Assembly (NCBI RefSeq): GCF_011751745.2
Contig: NZ_CP061170.1
Location: 3,038,001 to 3,102,000 of the forward strand
Direction: 5' to 3'
DNA from: Paramicrobacterium fandaimingii
Lineage (GTDB): Bacteria > Actinomycetota > Actinomycetes > Actinomycetales > Microbacteriaceae
DNA length: 64,000 nt
Shown: in pieces, positions 32,600 through 40,372 of the stretch
How the letters are laid out: each line of letters opens with the position of its first letter
How positions within the stretch are numbered: the first letter of the stretch is position 1
Position numbers and translations under genes: made by a program
The notes under the pieces: generated by a model
Database searches by the model: none
Seen by the model: the letters and a program-made list of their open reading frames with translations, nothing else
What the model was told of the DNA's origin: nothing

Positions 32600-33175
32600 A
32601 TGGCACAGCGGGGCTCCTACGCCAAAGGCGTGGCAAAACGGGAAGAGATCCTCTCGACGGCGCTCGAGGTTATCGCACGCAACGGCTACCGACGCACGTC
32701 TGTGCGCGAGCTCGCGGATGCTGTCGGGCTGAGCCAAGCGGGCGTGCTTCACTACTTCAGCTCAAAGGAAGAACTCTTCACCGAGGTTCTTCGCAAGCGC
32801 GATGAACTCGACAATGAGCGTGCCGGCGCGACGAGCACCGTGTTCGGGGCGCTGCGTGACACGATCAGGCACAATGCCGACGTCGCGGGTCTTGTTCACC
32901 TATACACACAGCTTTCCGCAGATGCCACTGATGCGCAGCACCCCGCGAACACGTATTTCACCTCGCGCTATGCCGTACTGCGCGAACGCTTGACCGCCGA
33001 GATCGCGACGGCGCAGAGCGCGGGGACGATTCGCGATGACGTGGACGCCGGGCAGCTTGCCACGTTCGTGATCGCCGCGATGGACGGCTTGCAGACCCAG
33101 TGGTTGCTCGATCCATCGATTGACATGGCCGCGACCATTGCGTCGGTCATCGACCTTGCGAAACCGCGCAGCTGA
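32600..33175 (+). CDS. TetR-family transcriptional regulator
   Basis: A 191-residue TetR protein. The helix-turn-helix is RELADAVGLSQAGVLHYFSS at about residues 34-53. The N-terminus MAQRGSYAKGVAKREEIL and the C-terminal FVIAAMDGLQTQWLLDP closely parallel the partial TetR at 1-539, which also sits next to a glycosidase, so they are probably paralogues for different sugars. The frame is open to 32297, but ATG 32600 lies 7 nt after a TACGAT -10 box, giving a leaderless mRNA and the expected length. It is divergent from the GH3 gene, which it likely represses. Confidence 0.9.
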   Translation: MAQRGSYAKGVAKREEILSTALEVIARNGYRRTSVRELADAVGLSQAGVLHYFSSKEELFTEVLRKRDELDNERAGATSTVFGALRDTIRHNADVAGLVHLYTQLSADATDAQHPANTYFTSRYAVLRERLTAEIATAQSAGTIRDDVDAGQLATFVIAAMDGLQTQWLLDPSIDMAATIASVIDLAKPRS

Positions 33176-33228
33176 CGGCTCGCGTTGTGCGCCCAGCCAC
33201 GCTGGCCCGGCCGCCCAGCCTGCAGCAG

Positions 33229-33271
33229 CCAAAAAGGGCGAGGTTTTGAGCCAGAAGGTCGCCTTTTTTGG
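33229..33271. terminator. Bidirectional terminator between TetR and dGTPase genes
   Basis: CCAAAAAGGGCGA pairs with TCGCCTTTTTTGG through 13 positions (one G-T wobble) around a 17-nt loop. The A-tract and T-tract make it an intrinsic terminator in both directions between the convergent genes. Confidence 0.85.
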
Positions 33272-33281
33272 CGACTGCCGA

Positions 33282-34814
33282 TCACAGTCCGCGCCCGGCC
33301 TCCCACGGCCCGTCCGACGTTCCCGTGATCAGCGCGTTCACCGACATGGCCTGCGCGTCTGTGAACGACGCAATGTAGTCGACGATGGCGCGCGAGCGTC
33401 CGAGCCGTGCGACTTCGGCCGACCCGCCATGGTCAAACAGCTCGGGGCGCTCATCGCGCAATGTTCGATACTCGCTCGTCGCGGCCTCAACCGAATCGAG
33501 CAGGCGCCGTGGTGCCCTCCCCGCGTCGTCCGGGTCGTTCAGCCACGCGTGAAACCCGTCGGCGAGCGAGGCGATGATGCGCGTCTGACCGCGCTGATAC
33601 ACGGCGAGGTCCGAGCGATCGAGCACGAAGCGGGAGTGTACGAACTTGAGGACGATGACGTCGTGCCATGCTTCGTCCGCGAGTCGCACATGTCCACTGC
33701 GGATCGTCGGTGTGCGTTCAACGGCGATCGATGATTTGAGCCTGTCGATCCAGCGCCGTGTGAATCCCGTCACCGCGCGGTCTGCCTCAAGTCCGCCGTC
33801 GTAGGGAACGGCGAGCAGTCCATCGACGAGGTCATTCGCAACACGTTCGACAGAAGCGCAGAATGCTTCAGCATCCGCGATCCACGGGTCTTTCTCTTCT
33901 ATGCGTCGCCAGGCAAGCTCGAGAGCATGCCCCGGGCTTCGCGGGTCGAGTTCGGAATCATCGGATGCCGCAAGGGCAGTGCGGGCGTCAAGCCACGCCC
34001 GCAATTCCGCAGAAACTGCTGTGTACTGCAAGATGCCCGCGCGATAGAAGTCGTCAAGATCGTGCACGGCGTAGGCGATGTCGTCCGCGATGTCCATCAC
34101 AGAGCACTCGAGGGTCTGCTGATGCTCGGCGATCGCCGGAAATACCGCCAGCGCGTCACGCATCTCGTTTCCCTCGACGTCGTAGGCCGAGAACTTCTGC
34201 GCCCCGATCGCGAGCGCCGTGCCGACACCGCGCGGCATCTGCTCTGGTGGCCTGCTGGGAATCGCTCGCCATTCGCTGCGCGTCCACGGGTACTTCAGCA
34301 CTGCGGCGCGAACGGCGCGAGTGAGATTCAGCCCGCGTGCTGTCGCGTCGCAGCTGTCGAGAGCCGTCAGGATGCGGAAGGTCTGCGCGTTGCCTTCGAA
34401 GCCGTCTGGCAGGCCGAGCGTGTCACGCGCGACGCGGTCGAGCTCCTGTTCGCCGAGGTGACCGAACGGCGGGTGGCCGAGATCGTGAGCCGCAGCTGCT
34501 GCCTGCACGACGACAGGATCGCAGCCGCCGAGCTCGTGCACGAGACTCTGAGTTGCCTCATCTGCCGTGCGCAGCCCAATCGCGATGGAACGCGCAACGG
34601 CGGATACCTTGAGCGAGTGCGTGAGCCGGTTGTGAATCACCGTGCCCGATCCCGCTTGCGGAATCACCTGCGTCACGGCCGAGAGCCGCGAAAAGTAGGG
34701 CGAGAATCTGATGCGCTCAATGTCGTTGCGAAACTCGTCTTCGCCCTCGCGAAGCTCTTCGGCGATCGCCCGCTCGCGGCCGCCGTCCGTGTGCGTTCTC
34801 TGCCTCGTGACCAT
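33282..34814 (-). CDS. dgt: Deoxyguanosinetriphosphate triphosphohydrolase (HD domain)
   Basis: A 510-residue dGTPase-family protein. The HD-domain metal ligands are H66 (RLTHSLKVS), H110-D111 (AAAAHDLGHPPFGH) and a later Asp in DIADDIAYAVHDLDDFYR. It hydrolyses dNTPs to nucleoside and triphosphate, affecting nucleotide pools and mutation rate. The N-terminal FRNDIERIRFSPYFSRLSAV is the usual dgt entry motif. A TAGGCT -10-like box lies 10 nt before ATG 34814, so the leader would be very short. It is about 30 bp downstream of the AI-2E-family permease on the same strand. Confidence 0.9.
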   Translation of the reverse strand: MVTRQRTHTDGGRERAIAEELREGEDEFRNDIERIRFSPYFSRLSAVTQVIPQAGSGTVIHNRLTHSLKVSAVARSIAIGLRTADEATQSLVHELGGCDPVVVQAAAAAHDLGHPPFGHLGEQELDRVARDTLGLPDGFEGNAQTFRILTALDSCDATARGLNLTRAVRAAVLKYPWTRSEWRAIPSRPPEQMPRGVGTALAIGAQKFSAYDVEGNEMRDALAVFPAIAEHQQTLECSVMDIADDIAYAVHDLDDFYRAGILQYTAVSAELRAWLDARTALAASDDSELDPRSPGHALELAWRRIEEKDPWIADAEAFCASVERVANDLVDGLLAVPYDGGLEADRAVTGFTRRWIDRLKSSIAVERTPTIRSGHVRLADEAWHDVIVLKFVHSRFVLDRSDLAVYQRGQTRIIASLADGFHAWLNDPDDAGRAPRRLLDSVEAATSEYRTLRDERPELFDHGGSAEVARLGRSRAIVDYIASFTDAQAMSVNALITGTSDGPWEAGRGL

Positions 34815-34845
34815 AGTGCGGTTCAGCCTAGCGCGACGGTGCGCC

Positions 34846-35946
34846 TCATACGCGAGCGTCCTGCTGTGGAATCCAGATCTGCTTGATGATGAGCAGAATG
34901 GATGCTGTCACGGGCACCGCGATGAGCGCGCCGAGCAACCCCAGCAGAGTGCCGCCGACGAGAGCGCCGATGACAACGAGCGATCCGGGGATCGACACTG
35001 CCCTATTCATCACCCGCGGAGTGAGTACGTATGCCTCGAGTTGCATGTATACGAGGTAGGCGGCGGCGAAGATGAGCGCGTCAACCGGACTCGCGAAGAC
35101 GGCGAGAATTGAGCCAATAGCCCAGAACAGAACGGAACCGACGAGTGGGATCAGCGTGAGCAGGAAGGCTGCGGCCATCATCAGCGGAGGAAACGGCAGG
35201 CCGAGAGCGAAATAGAGGATGCCTGTGAACACCGCGTTGAAGAAGGCAAGGGTCACCATTCCCGCCGTGTAGCCACCGATCGCGTCGGTGATCTGCTCCG
35301 TCATATCAGAAAGTCTCGGCCGATTTCGCGCGGGTGCGAGGCGGTACATCGACGACTTGATCGTCGGAAGCGAGGCGACGAAGTACAGCGTCAGAACGAT
35401 CACGATGACCGCGCCCGACAGGCCCGTGGCAACGGAGACGCCGACCTTCAACGCACCTCCGCCGATCGCGGCGATGTTCGCGGGGTCGGCGACGAACGAC
35501 TGCAGGTCGCCGAGCAGCCCCTCGAGCCCTGGTCCAAATATGCCTTCAAGCGTATGAAAAAGTCCCGACCGTGAAAAGTCGTCGATGAGCGTTGGAACCG
35601 ACGTTGCAAACAACGCGATTTGTCCCACAAGAATCGGTATCGCGAAACCGAGAATGGCACCGAGCACGACGAAGACGCCGACAAACACGATGACGATCGC
35701 CCACGGCCGTGAGATGCCGCGGCGGGAGCACCATTTCACCGCGGGCTCAATGGCCAGCGCCAGAAAGACGGCGAACAGTAGATAGATAAAGACGGTAGAG
35801 AGGTTCGAGACGGCGAGCCCGACGGCGATGGCGAGCAGCACGCCGATCGTTGTGAGAAACCCGGTGCGCAGTGGGCGAGCAAGAACGATGGAACGCAGGC
35901 GGGGCATTTCTTTCTCATCCCCTGGTGCATGGCGGCGCCGTCTCAT
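34846..35946 (-). CDS. AI-2E family (TqsA/YdiK-like) membrane permease
   Basis: A 366-residue integral membrane protein of the UPF0118/AI-2E-export superfamily with about eight hydrophobic segments and the typical central soluble loop (RSGLFHTLEGIFGPGLEGLL). The conserved C-terminal region is PGSLVVIGALVGGTLLGLLG. The N-terminus is basic (MRRRRHAPGDEKE). ATG 35946 lies 7 nt after a TAGTAT -10 box, so the leaderless start is preferred; an internal ATG at 35907 has a purine-rich site and is the alternative. Family members export small molecules or ions; AI-2 transport is proven only for few. It is upstream of dgt on the same strand. Confidence 0.9.
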   Translation of the reverse strand: MRRRRHAPGDEKEMPRLRSIVLARPLRTGFLTTIGVLLAIAVGLAVSNLSTVFIYLLFAVFLALAIEPAVKWCSRRGISRPWAIVIVFVGVFVVLGAILGFAIPILVGQIALFATSVPTLIDDFSRSGLFHTLEGIFGPGLEGLLGDLQSFVADPANIAAIGGGALKVGVSVATGLSGAVIVIVLTLYFVASLPTIKSSMYRLAPARNRPRLSDMTEQITDAIGGYTAGMVTLAFFNAVFTGILYFALGLPFPPLMMAAAFLLTLIPLVGSVLFWAIGSILAVFASPVDALIFAAAYLVYMQLEAYVLTPRVMNRAVSIPGSLVVIGALVGGTLLGLLGALIAVPVTASILLIIKQIWIPQQDARV

Positions 35947-35988
35947 GTGGGAAATACTATGGGATGAGCTCAGCTGCGACGCTTCGCC

Positions 35989-36657
35989 TCACCGGTCATC
36001 GTCGATGCGCTCGAGTTCGCCGGCAAGCCCGATCTCGGCGACAACAAGGCGTCCGATATGGCGCGAAGCGGGCTCGAGCAACATCCCGATCTTCGCCGCT
36101 CCGAATGTGACGGTGACGTCAGCCGTCAGCACGCGCGAGTCGGCTACCTCGCCGGTGTCGGGGTGGATGCCGCTGGGAAGATCGCAGGCGACGATAGTGG
36201 GACGCTCCCGTTCGCCGAGCTGCGACAGCATCCGTTCGACGGTCTCTCGTGCAGTACCGCGCAGCGCGCTGCCGCTTGTCCCAGTGCCGAGGATCGCGTC
36301 GACGATCACGTCGTAGTCGTTTGCATCGATGGCGTCAGCATCAACCACGACGGCTCCCGCATCGAGTGCTGCAGCGAGACCTTCTTCATGCACACGCTCT
36401 GACGTGCGCGCGATATCGACGGAGACGCCATGCGCGGCGACCGTTGCGCCGGCGAAGAGTGCATCGCCGCCATTGTTGCCTGCGCCGACAACGAGAAGCA
36501 CGCAGTGTGCTGCAGCATCCGCGCCGGATTGCCGTTCATGCGCGACAGCGACGATCTCGTCGGCGAGTGCTGCGGCGGCACGCTGCATGAGCGGAACGCC
36601 AGCCTCGAGCAGCGGCAGCTCGGCCCCCCGCACCTGTGCGGCGGTGTATGCCTTCAT
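35989..36657 (-). CDS. nnrE: NAD(P)H-hydrate epimerase (YjeF N-terminal domain)
   Basis: A 222-residue stand-alone YjeF_N protein. It carries VVGAGNNGGDALFAGATVAA (dinucleotide/phosphate loop), DVIVDAILGTGTSG with the catalytic Asp, and VACDLPSGIHPDTGEV. It epimerises R-NAD(P)HX to S-NAD(P)HX for repair by a dehydratase, whose domain is not fused here and must be elsewhere. The frame starts at GTG 36666, but ATG 36657 lies 7 nt after a TATCGT -10 box and gives MKAYTAAQV, the usual start, so a leaderless mRNA is inferred. Confidence 0.9.
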   Translation of the reverse strand: MKAYTAAQVRGAELPLLEAGVPLMQRAAAALADEIVAVAHERQSGADAAAHCVLLVVGAGNNGGDALFAGATVAAHGVSVDIARTSERVHEEGLAAALDAGAVVVDADAIDANDYDVIVDAILGTGTSGSALRGTARETVERMLSQLGERERPTIVACDLPSGIHPDTGEVADSRVLTADVTVTFGAAKIGMLLEPASRHIGRLVVAEIGLAGELERIDDDR

Positions 36658-36690
36658 GCTCGTCACGATAGTGCGAACGGCATCGACGCT

Positions 36691-37242
36691 CTAGAGGTAG
36701 TCGCTGTGCGAGGCCTCGCAGATCGAGGAGTCAGCCAGCTCACGCCACATGAGCGCCGCCGCAGGCGAACCTTCGTCCGCGGTCTTCGACGTCACGTCAC
36801 CCATAATGCGCTTGGCGAGCAGCGACTTGTCTTCGCAGTCGGTGCAGTCGATCACGGTCGAGCTGATCTCGATGCCGTGCGAGCTGCCGGCCAGCATGTG
36901 CAGCTTCTCGGCAAGCGTCTCGTAGATGGGCAGCACTCGCGACGATCTGGCGGCACCACCCTTGATCACAACGTAGACGTGGGCGTCTCCCTCGAGAAGC
37001 GCGCACGAACTGTCGATCTGCTGCTCAATGCGACGCAGCGAACGCTTCACCTCGCGCACACGGTCGCACGCAGACAAGTCGACGCCAACGATCAGCGCCC
37101 TCGCGGCGTCCTCACCGTCACGGTGCAGAACGAACTCCTCGAACTCGCGGGTCAGAACACCGCGCCCAGAGGCGGCGGCATCAAGTTCTGTCAGGCAGTC
37201 AAGATAATCACCACGTCGCAAGACGACGGACGATGCACTCAC
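36691..37242 (-). CDS. Hypothetical protein, 183 aa
   Basis: A 183-residue soluble protein starting at GTG 37242 with codon usage like the neighbours. It has a conserved-looking core RALIVGVDLSACDRVREVKR, then EGDAHVYVVIKGG and EISSTVIDCTDCEDKS, which contains one CxxC. No family was recognised. Upstream, CTGACA and TATATT with 17-bp spacing form a strong sigma-70-type promoter at 37345-37373, giving a leader of roughly 95 nt, so the gene is probably well expressed and monocistronic. It is 33 bp upstream of nnrE on the same strand, but nnrE has its own promoter box. Confidence 0.7.
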   Translation of the reverse strand: MSASSVVLRRGDYLDCLTELDAAASGRGVLTREFEEFVLHRDGEDAARALIVGVDLSACDRVREVKRSLRRIEQQIDSSCALLEGDAHVYVVIKGGAARSSRVLPIYETLAEKLHMLAGSSHGIEISSTVIDCTDCEDKSLLAKRIMGDVTSKTADEGSPAAALMWRELADSSICEASHSDYL

Positions 37243-37344
37243 TTCTGTGCTTTCTCTCGTGTGGCCCGCTCACTGCGGGTGCCAGTCGGGTCGACCGGAC
37301 TTTGGCGGCATGAACACGAACCTCCCGTTTTCAAGCCGCCGACC

Positions 37345-37373
37345 AATATAGCCCTCTGTGCAGCATTTGTCAG
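37345..37373 (-). promoter_or_regulatory. Strong sigma-70-type promoter
   Basis: On the minus strand, CTGACA (37373-37368) and TATATT (37350-37345) are separated by 17 bp. This is the best -35/-10 pair before the hypothetical gene starting at 37242. Confidence 0.6.
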
Positions 37374-37419
37374 CCCCTCACCTCTAGCCGGAATCGCGCC
37401 GCTTAGAGACAATGGTGAG

Positions 37420-38160
37420 ATGAGCGAGATTCTGGTGACCGGGGGCACGGGAACGCTGGGCGTTCCGACGGTTGATGCACTGCGAAAAGCCGGGCACGCC
37501 GTGCGTGTTCTGAGCCGCCGTTCCGGGCCCGATCGACTGAAAGGCGATCTGCTCACAGGAGCTGGTCTTGGTGACGCGATGAATGGCGTCGACATCGTCA
37601 TGCACCTCGCAACATCGGGAAACGCGAAAGACGTGGATGCTGCCGAGCGGCTGCTCGACGAGGCAGAGCACTCCGGCGTGAAGCACATCGTCTACATTTC
37701 GATAGTCGGTATCGAGAGCATTCCTCTCCCCTACTATCAGTCAAAGCTCGATGTCGAAAGGCTGATTGAGGCGTCGCCCGTGCCGCACACGATTCTGCGG
37801 GCCACGCAGTTTCACGACCTTCTGACCATGATCTTCGCGTACCAGAAGCGGCTGCCGTGGGTCTTCGTGCCGCGCTTCGGCGCGCAGCCGATCGCCGTCG
37901 ACGACGTGGCCGTTCGCCTGGCGGAGCTGGCCGCCGCCGAGCCAGCGGGACGCGTTGCCGATATCGGCGGGCCCGAGAAGCTCAGCGCCGAGCAGATGGC
38001 GCGTCAGTGGAGGGCCGCCGCGCACTCGACGAAGCGCATTGTCTCGATACGTCTGCCCGGCGCGATCGTGCGCGCCCTGCGTGAGCGCAAGAACATGGTT
38101 CCCGGCGCGGGGTACGGAACACAGACCTACTCTGACTTCCTTGCAAGGCGCTACAGCTGA
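37420..38160 (+). CDS. NmrA/NAD(P)H-binding atypical SDR
   Basis: A 246-residue atypical SDR. The Rossmann loop is ILVTGGTGTLGVPTVDALRK (residues 4-23), HIVYISIVGIESI is the typical beta-5 strand, and YYQSKLDVERL holds the residual Y-x3-K. Such proteins bind NAD(P)H and act as quinone or ketone reductases or redox sensors. The reading frame is open for a further 330 codons upstream, antisense to nnrE and the hypothetical gene; that portion is dismissed as a high-GC shadow. A GACAAT box lies 6 nt before ATG 37420. It is convergent with the SMR operon, overlapping its end by 10 bp. Confidence 0.88.
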   Translation: MSEILVTGGTGTLGVPTVDALRKAGHAVRVLSRRSGPDRLKGDLLTGAGLGDAMNGVDIVMHLATSGNAKDVDAAERLLDEAEHSGVKHIVYISIVGIESIPLPYYQSKLDVERLIEASPVPHTILRATQFHDLLTMIFAYQKRLPWVFVPRFGAQPIAVDDVAVRLAELAAAEPAGRVADIGGPEKLSAEQMARQWRAAAHSTKRIVSIRLPGAIVRALRERKNMVPGAGYGTQTYSDFLARRYS

Positions 38161-38525
38161 GCCGCATCCTCCCCGCCCGAGAGATCCGGGGCGCGTTTCG
38201 GCCGTGCCGGGGTGACGAGCGCGAGACCGACAACGCACGCGACAATTCCTGCGAGAAACACCACCTTCAGAAGCGACGCGGGCTCGACACCGGTTGCCAT
38301 CGCCCAGGTCACGGTGAGCGCGGCTCCGACGCCCGTCCAGACCGCGTAGGCGACGCTCACCGGCAACCCCTTCATCGCATAGCCGAGGCCGAGCATGCTC
38401 GCGGTGAGTGCGAGCAGAAAGACGATCGACGGAGCAAGGAGCGACAGGCCGTTGGAATCTCCGAGAGCTGTCGCCCACACAGCCTCAAGCACGGAACTTG
38501 CGAGCAGAACAATCCAATACCGCAT
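38151..38525 (-). CDS. SMR-family exporter subunit (Gdx/SugE-like), second gene
   Basis: A 124-residue small multidrug resistance protein with four membrane segments. The essential membrane glutamate is in SSVLEAVWATAL (E14), and GLPVSVAYAVWTGVGAALTV is the SugE/Gdx-type loop and helix 3. A polar tail of about 18 residues follows the last span. Its start overlaps the preceding SMR gene by one base (TGATG), so the two are translated together and probably form a heterodimer, like YkkC/YkkD (GdnC/GdnD) of Bacillus. With a guanidine-III riboswitch upstream, guanidinium is the likely substrate. It overlaps the convergent NmrA gene by 10 bp. Confidence 0.9.
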   Translation of the reverse strand: MRYWIVLLASSVLEAVWATALGDSNGLSLLAPSIVFLLALTASMLGLGYAMKGLPVSVAYAVWTGVGAALTVTWAMATGVEPASLLKVVFLAGIVACVVGLALVTPARPKRAPDLSGGEDAAQL

Positions 38526-38839
38526 CAGCTCACCACCTTGATTCCGACAACGCAGGCGACGAGTCCGGCGAGCAGCAACACACGTGCGACAGTTGCGCGC
38601 TCCTGGCGCGTGACGATCGCCCACACCGTGGTGAGCACGGCGCCCATTCCCACCCAGACGGCGTACGCGATTCCCGTCGGGATGAACGCCATCGCGTAGG
38701 CGAGCCCGGCCATGCTCACGCACATGGACACGACGAAGAGAACGCTGGGCCAGAGTTTCTTGAGCCCGTTCGATGCTGATAGCGCACTGGCCCACACTGC
38801 CTCAAGTGCGCCCGAGAGAATCAGGATCACCCACGCCAC
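38525..38839 (-). CDS. SMR-family exporter subunit (Gdx/SugE-like), first gene
   Basis: A 104-residue SMR protein with four spans, beginning MAWVILILSGALEAVWASAL (catalytic E13) and containing FIPTGIAYAVWVGMGAVL, a strong match to SugE/Gdx guanidinium exporters. The start is GTG 38839 with AAAGGTGAG at 5-nt spacing. It is the first gene of a two-gene operon preceded by a guanidine-III riboswitch about 20 nt upstream, which would raise translation when guanidinium accumulates. Each gene has its own conserved glutamate, consistent with an antiparallel heterodimer and proton-coupled export. Confidence 0.92.
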   Translation of the reverse strand: MAWVILILSGALEAVWASALSASNGLKKLWPSVLFVVSMCVSMAGLAYAMAFIPTGIAYAVWVGMGAVLTTVWAIVTRQERATVARVLLLAGLVACVVGIKVVS

Positions 38840-38856
38840 GACAACTCACCTTTCGT

Positions 38857-38900
38857 GGTCAGTCTTGTCGCTGTGCGGGTACTGCGCCCTCGTCCGCAGG
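38857..38900 (-). ncRNA. Guanidine-III (ykkC-III) riboswitch
   Basis: On the minus strand the leader reads TGCGGACGAGGGCGCAGT, then ACCCGCACAGCGACAAGACT. It keeps the class-III landmarks in order: GGACGAGG, GTACCCG, CAG and GACAAGAC. The pseudoknot pairings are present: TGCGG with CCGCA (P1) and CAGT with ACTG (P2). It ends about 20 nt before the GTG of the SMR operon, close enough to mask the AAAGGTGAG ribosome site. Guanidinium binding would free translation of the exporter pair. Confidence 0.85.
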
Positions 38901-38941
38901 CTCGGCGGGAGCCTTGCCCCTACGATAGCCAACCCTCGTCG

Positions 38942-39001
38942 ATCGTGTGCCGCTTTTGGCTATTTCCGCTGCCGGCGAGATAGCCAAGAATGGCACACGA
39001 T
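38942..39001. repeat. Long imperfect inverted repeat between SMR and MFS genes
   Basis: Two 22-bp arms, 38942-38963 and 38980-39001, match at 19 of 22 positions (ATCGTGTGCC at the outer ends, TTGGCTAT/ATAGCCAA at the inner ends) around a 16-bp centre. A further direct copy of ATAGCCAA lies at 38925-38932. It occupies the divergent promoter region and may be an operator or a small mobile-element relic. Confidence 0.7.
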
Positions 39002-39033
39002 GAGGGGTGTTAGGTTGACGGGGTGAGCTTGAC

Positions 39034-40362
39034 GTGACGGAGACACACGACTCTGAGCCGCCAAGCGACCCACCGCGCACCGGGATCTTCGCTGACCTGA
39101 CGCCACTCAAATACAGCCCTGCTTTCGCTCGACTCTGGGGCGGCAACGCCATCGCGGGAATCGGCACGCAGATGACCATCGTCGCTGTCGGACTGCACAT
39201 CTACGACCTCACGCAATCGACATTCGCCGTCTCACTCGTTGCCCTGTTTGCTCTCGTTCCGATGCTTGTCTTCGGGATCTACGGCGGCATGCTCGCCGAC
39301 GCGTTCGATCGCCGGTCACTCGCTCTCATCGCGGCGATCGTCGCCTGGTGTTCCACCGTGACGCTCGCGCTGCTCGCGTGGACGCACGTCGACCAGGCGT
39401 GGCCGTTCTATCTCGTCATGACGATCAACACGGTTGCCGCGACGGTTCTCGGCACGACGCGGCAGGCGATTCTTCCGCGTCTTCTTCCGATTGAGTTGCT
39501 GCCGGCAGCATCCGCTCTCTCGGGAATCAGCGCGGGCATCATGGTGACGGTCGGCCCAGCTCTCGCTGGCGTGCTCGTCGCATCAGTCGGCGTGCAATGG
39601 ACGTTTACGACAGATGTCGCACTCTTCGCGTTTGCCTTTGCCGGAATTGCATCGCTGCCGAAGCTCGAGCCGCAGGGGGACGTGCGGTCGACAGGGCTCG
39701 CTTCGGTTCTCGAAGGACTGCGCTTTCTGAAGACGGCGCCGAACATTCGCATGTCGTTCATCGTGGATCTCGTTGCAATGACGTTCGGTCAGCCCCGTGT
39801 TCTGTTTCCCGCGGTGGGGATGCTGCTGCTCGGCGGCGGCGCGATCACGGTCGGTGTGCTGACAGCGGGTGTCGCCGTCGGTGCGTTCATCACGAGCGTT
39901 TTCTCCGGCAGGCTCGGGGCATTGCGCCACCAGGGCATAGCCATTCGCAATTCGATCGCCGCCTTCGGCGCGGCAACGCTGGCATTCGGCGTTGTGCTTC
40001 TCGTCGCAGCCCTCTCCGGCGGGGTCGCGAGCGAATCAGAGGTCAACTGGCCCGCTCTCATCGCCGCGACGCTCTGCATGGCTGTGGCGGGCGGCGCCGA
40101 TAACGTGAGCTCCATCTTCCGCATGACTCTGCTTCAGGCGTCGGCTCCCGATGCCATGCGCGGACGCATCCAGGGCATCTTCACCGTCGTCGTCACGGGC
40201 GGCCCCCGCGTGGGCGACCTTCTCGCGGGCTCGCTCACTGCTCTGACGGCGCTCTGGGTGCCGCCCCTGTTCGGCGGCATCGTGATCATCATCGTCGTCT
40301 GGCTTCTGGTGCGCACGCACCCGCGCTTCGCCGCCTACGATGCACACGACCCACAGCCCTGA
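39034..40362 (+). CDS. MFS transporter (EntS-like, MFS_3)
   Basis: A 442-residue major-facilitator protein with about 12 spans. It shows YSPAFARLWGGNAIAGIGTQ at the start of helix 1, the motif-A-like GGMLADAFDRRSLALIAAIV between helices 2 and 3, and RGRIQGIFTVVVTGGPRVGD in the second half, all typical of the enterobactin-exporter/MFS_3 group. The start is GTG 39034 with GGGGTGAG upstream. It is divergent from the guanidine operon across the long inverted repeat. The substrate is unknown; many relatives export siderophores or drugs. Confidence 0.9.
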   Translation: MTETHDSEPPSDPPRTGIFADLTPLKYSPAFARLWGGNAIAGIGTQMTIVAVGLHIYDLTQSTFAVSLVALFALVPMLVFGIYGGMLADAFDRRSLALIAAIVAWCSTVTLALLAWTHVDQAWPFYLVMTINTVAATVLGTTRQAILPRLLPIELLPAASALSGISAGIMVTVGPALAGVLVASVGVQWTFTTDVALFAFAFAGIASLPKLEPQGDVRSTGLASVLEGLRFLKTAPNIRMSFIVDLVAMTFGQPRVLFPAVGMLLLGGGAITVGVLTAGVAVGAFITSVFSGRLGALRHQGIAIRNSIAAFGAATLAFGVVLLVAALSGGVASESEVNWPALIAATLCMAVAGGADNVSSIFRMTLLQASAPDAMRGRIQGIFTVVVTGGPRVGDLLAGSLTALTALWVPPLFGGIVIIIVVWLLVRTHPRFAAYDAHDPQP

Positions 40363-40372
40363 GTCGCTCGCC

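Noticed and set aside
36430..37419. 330-codon open extension upstream of the NmrA-type gene
   Set aside because: Antisense to nnrE and the 183-aa gene, no domain, and ATG 37420 gives the expected Rossmann start.
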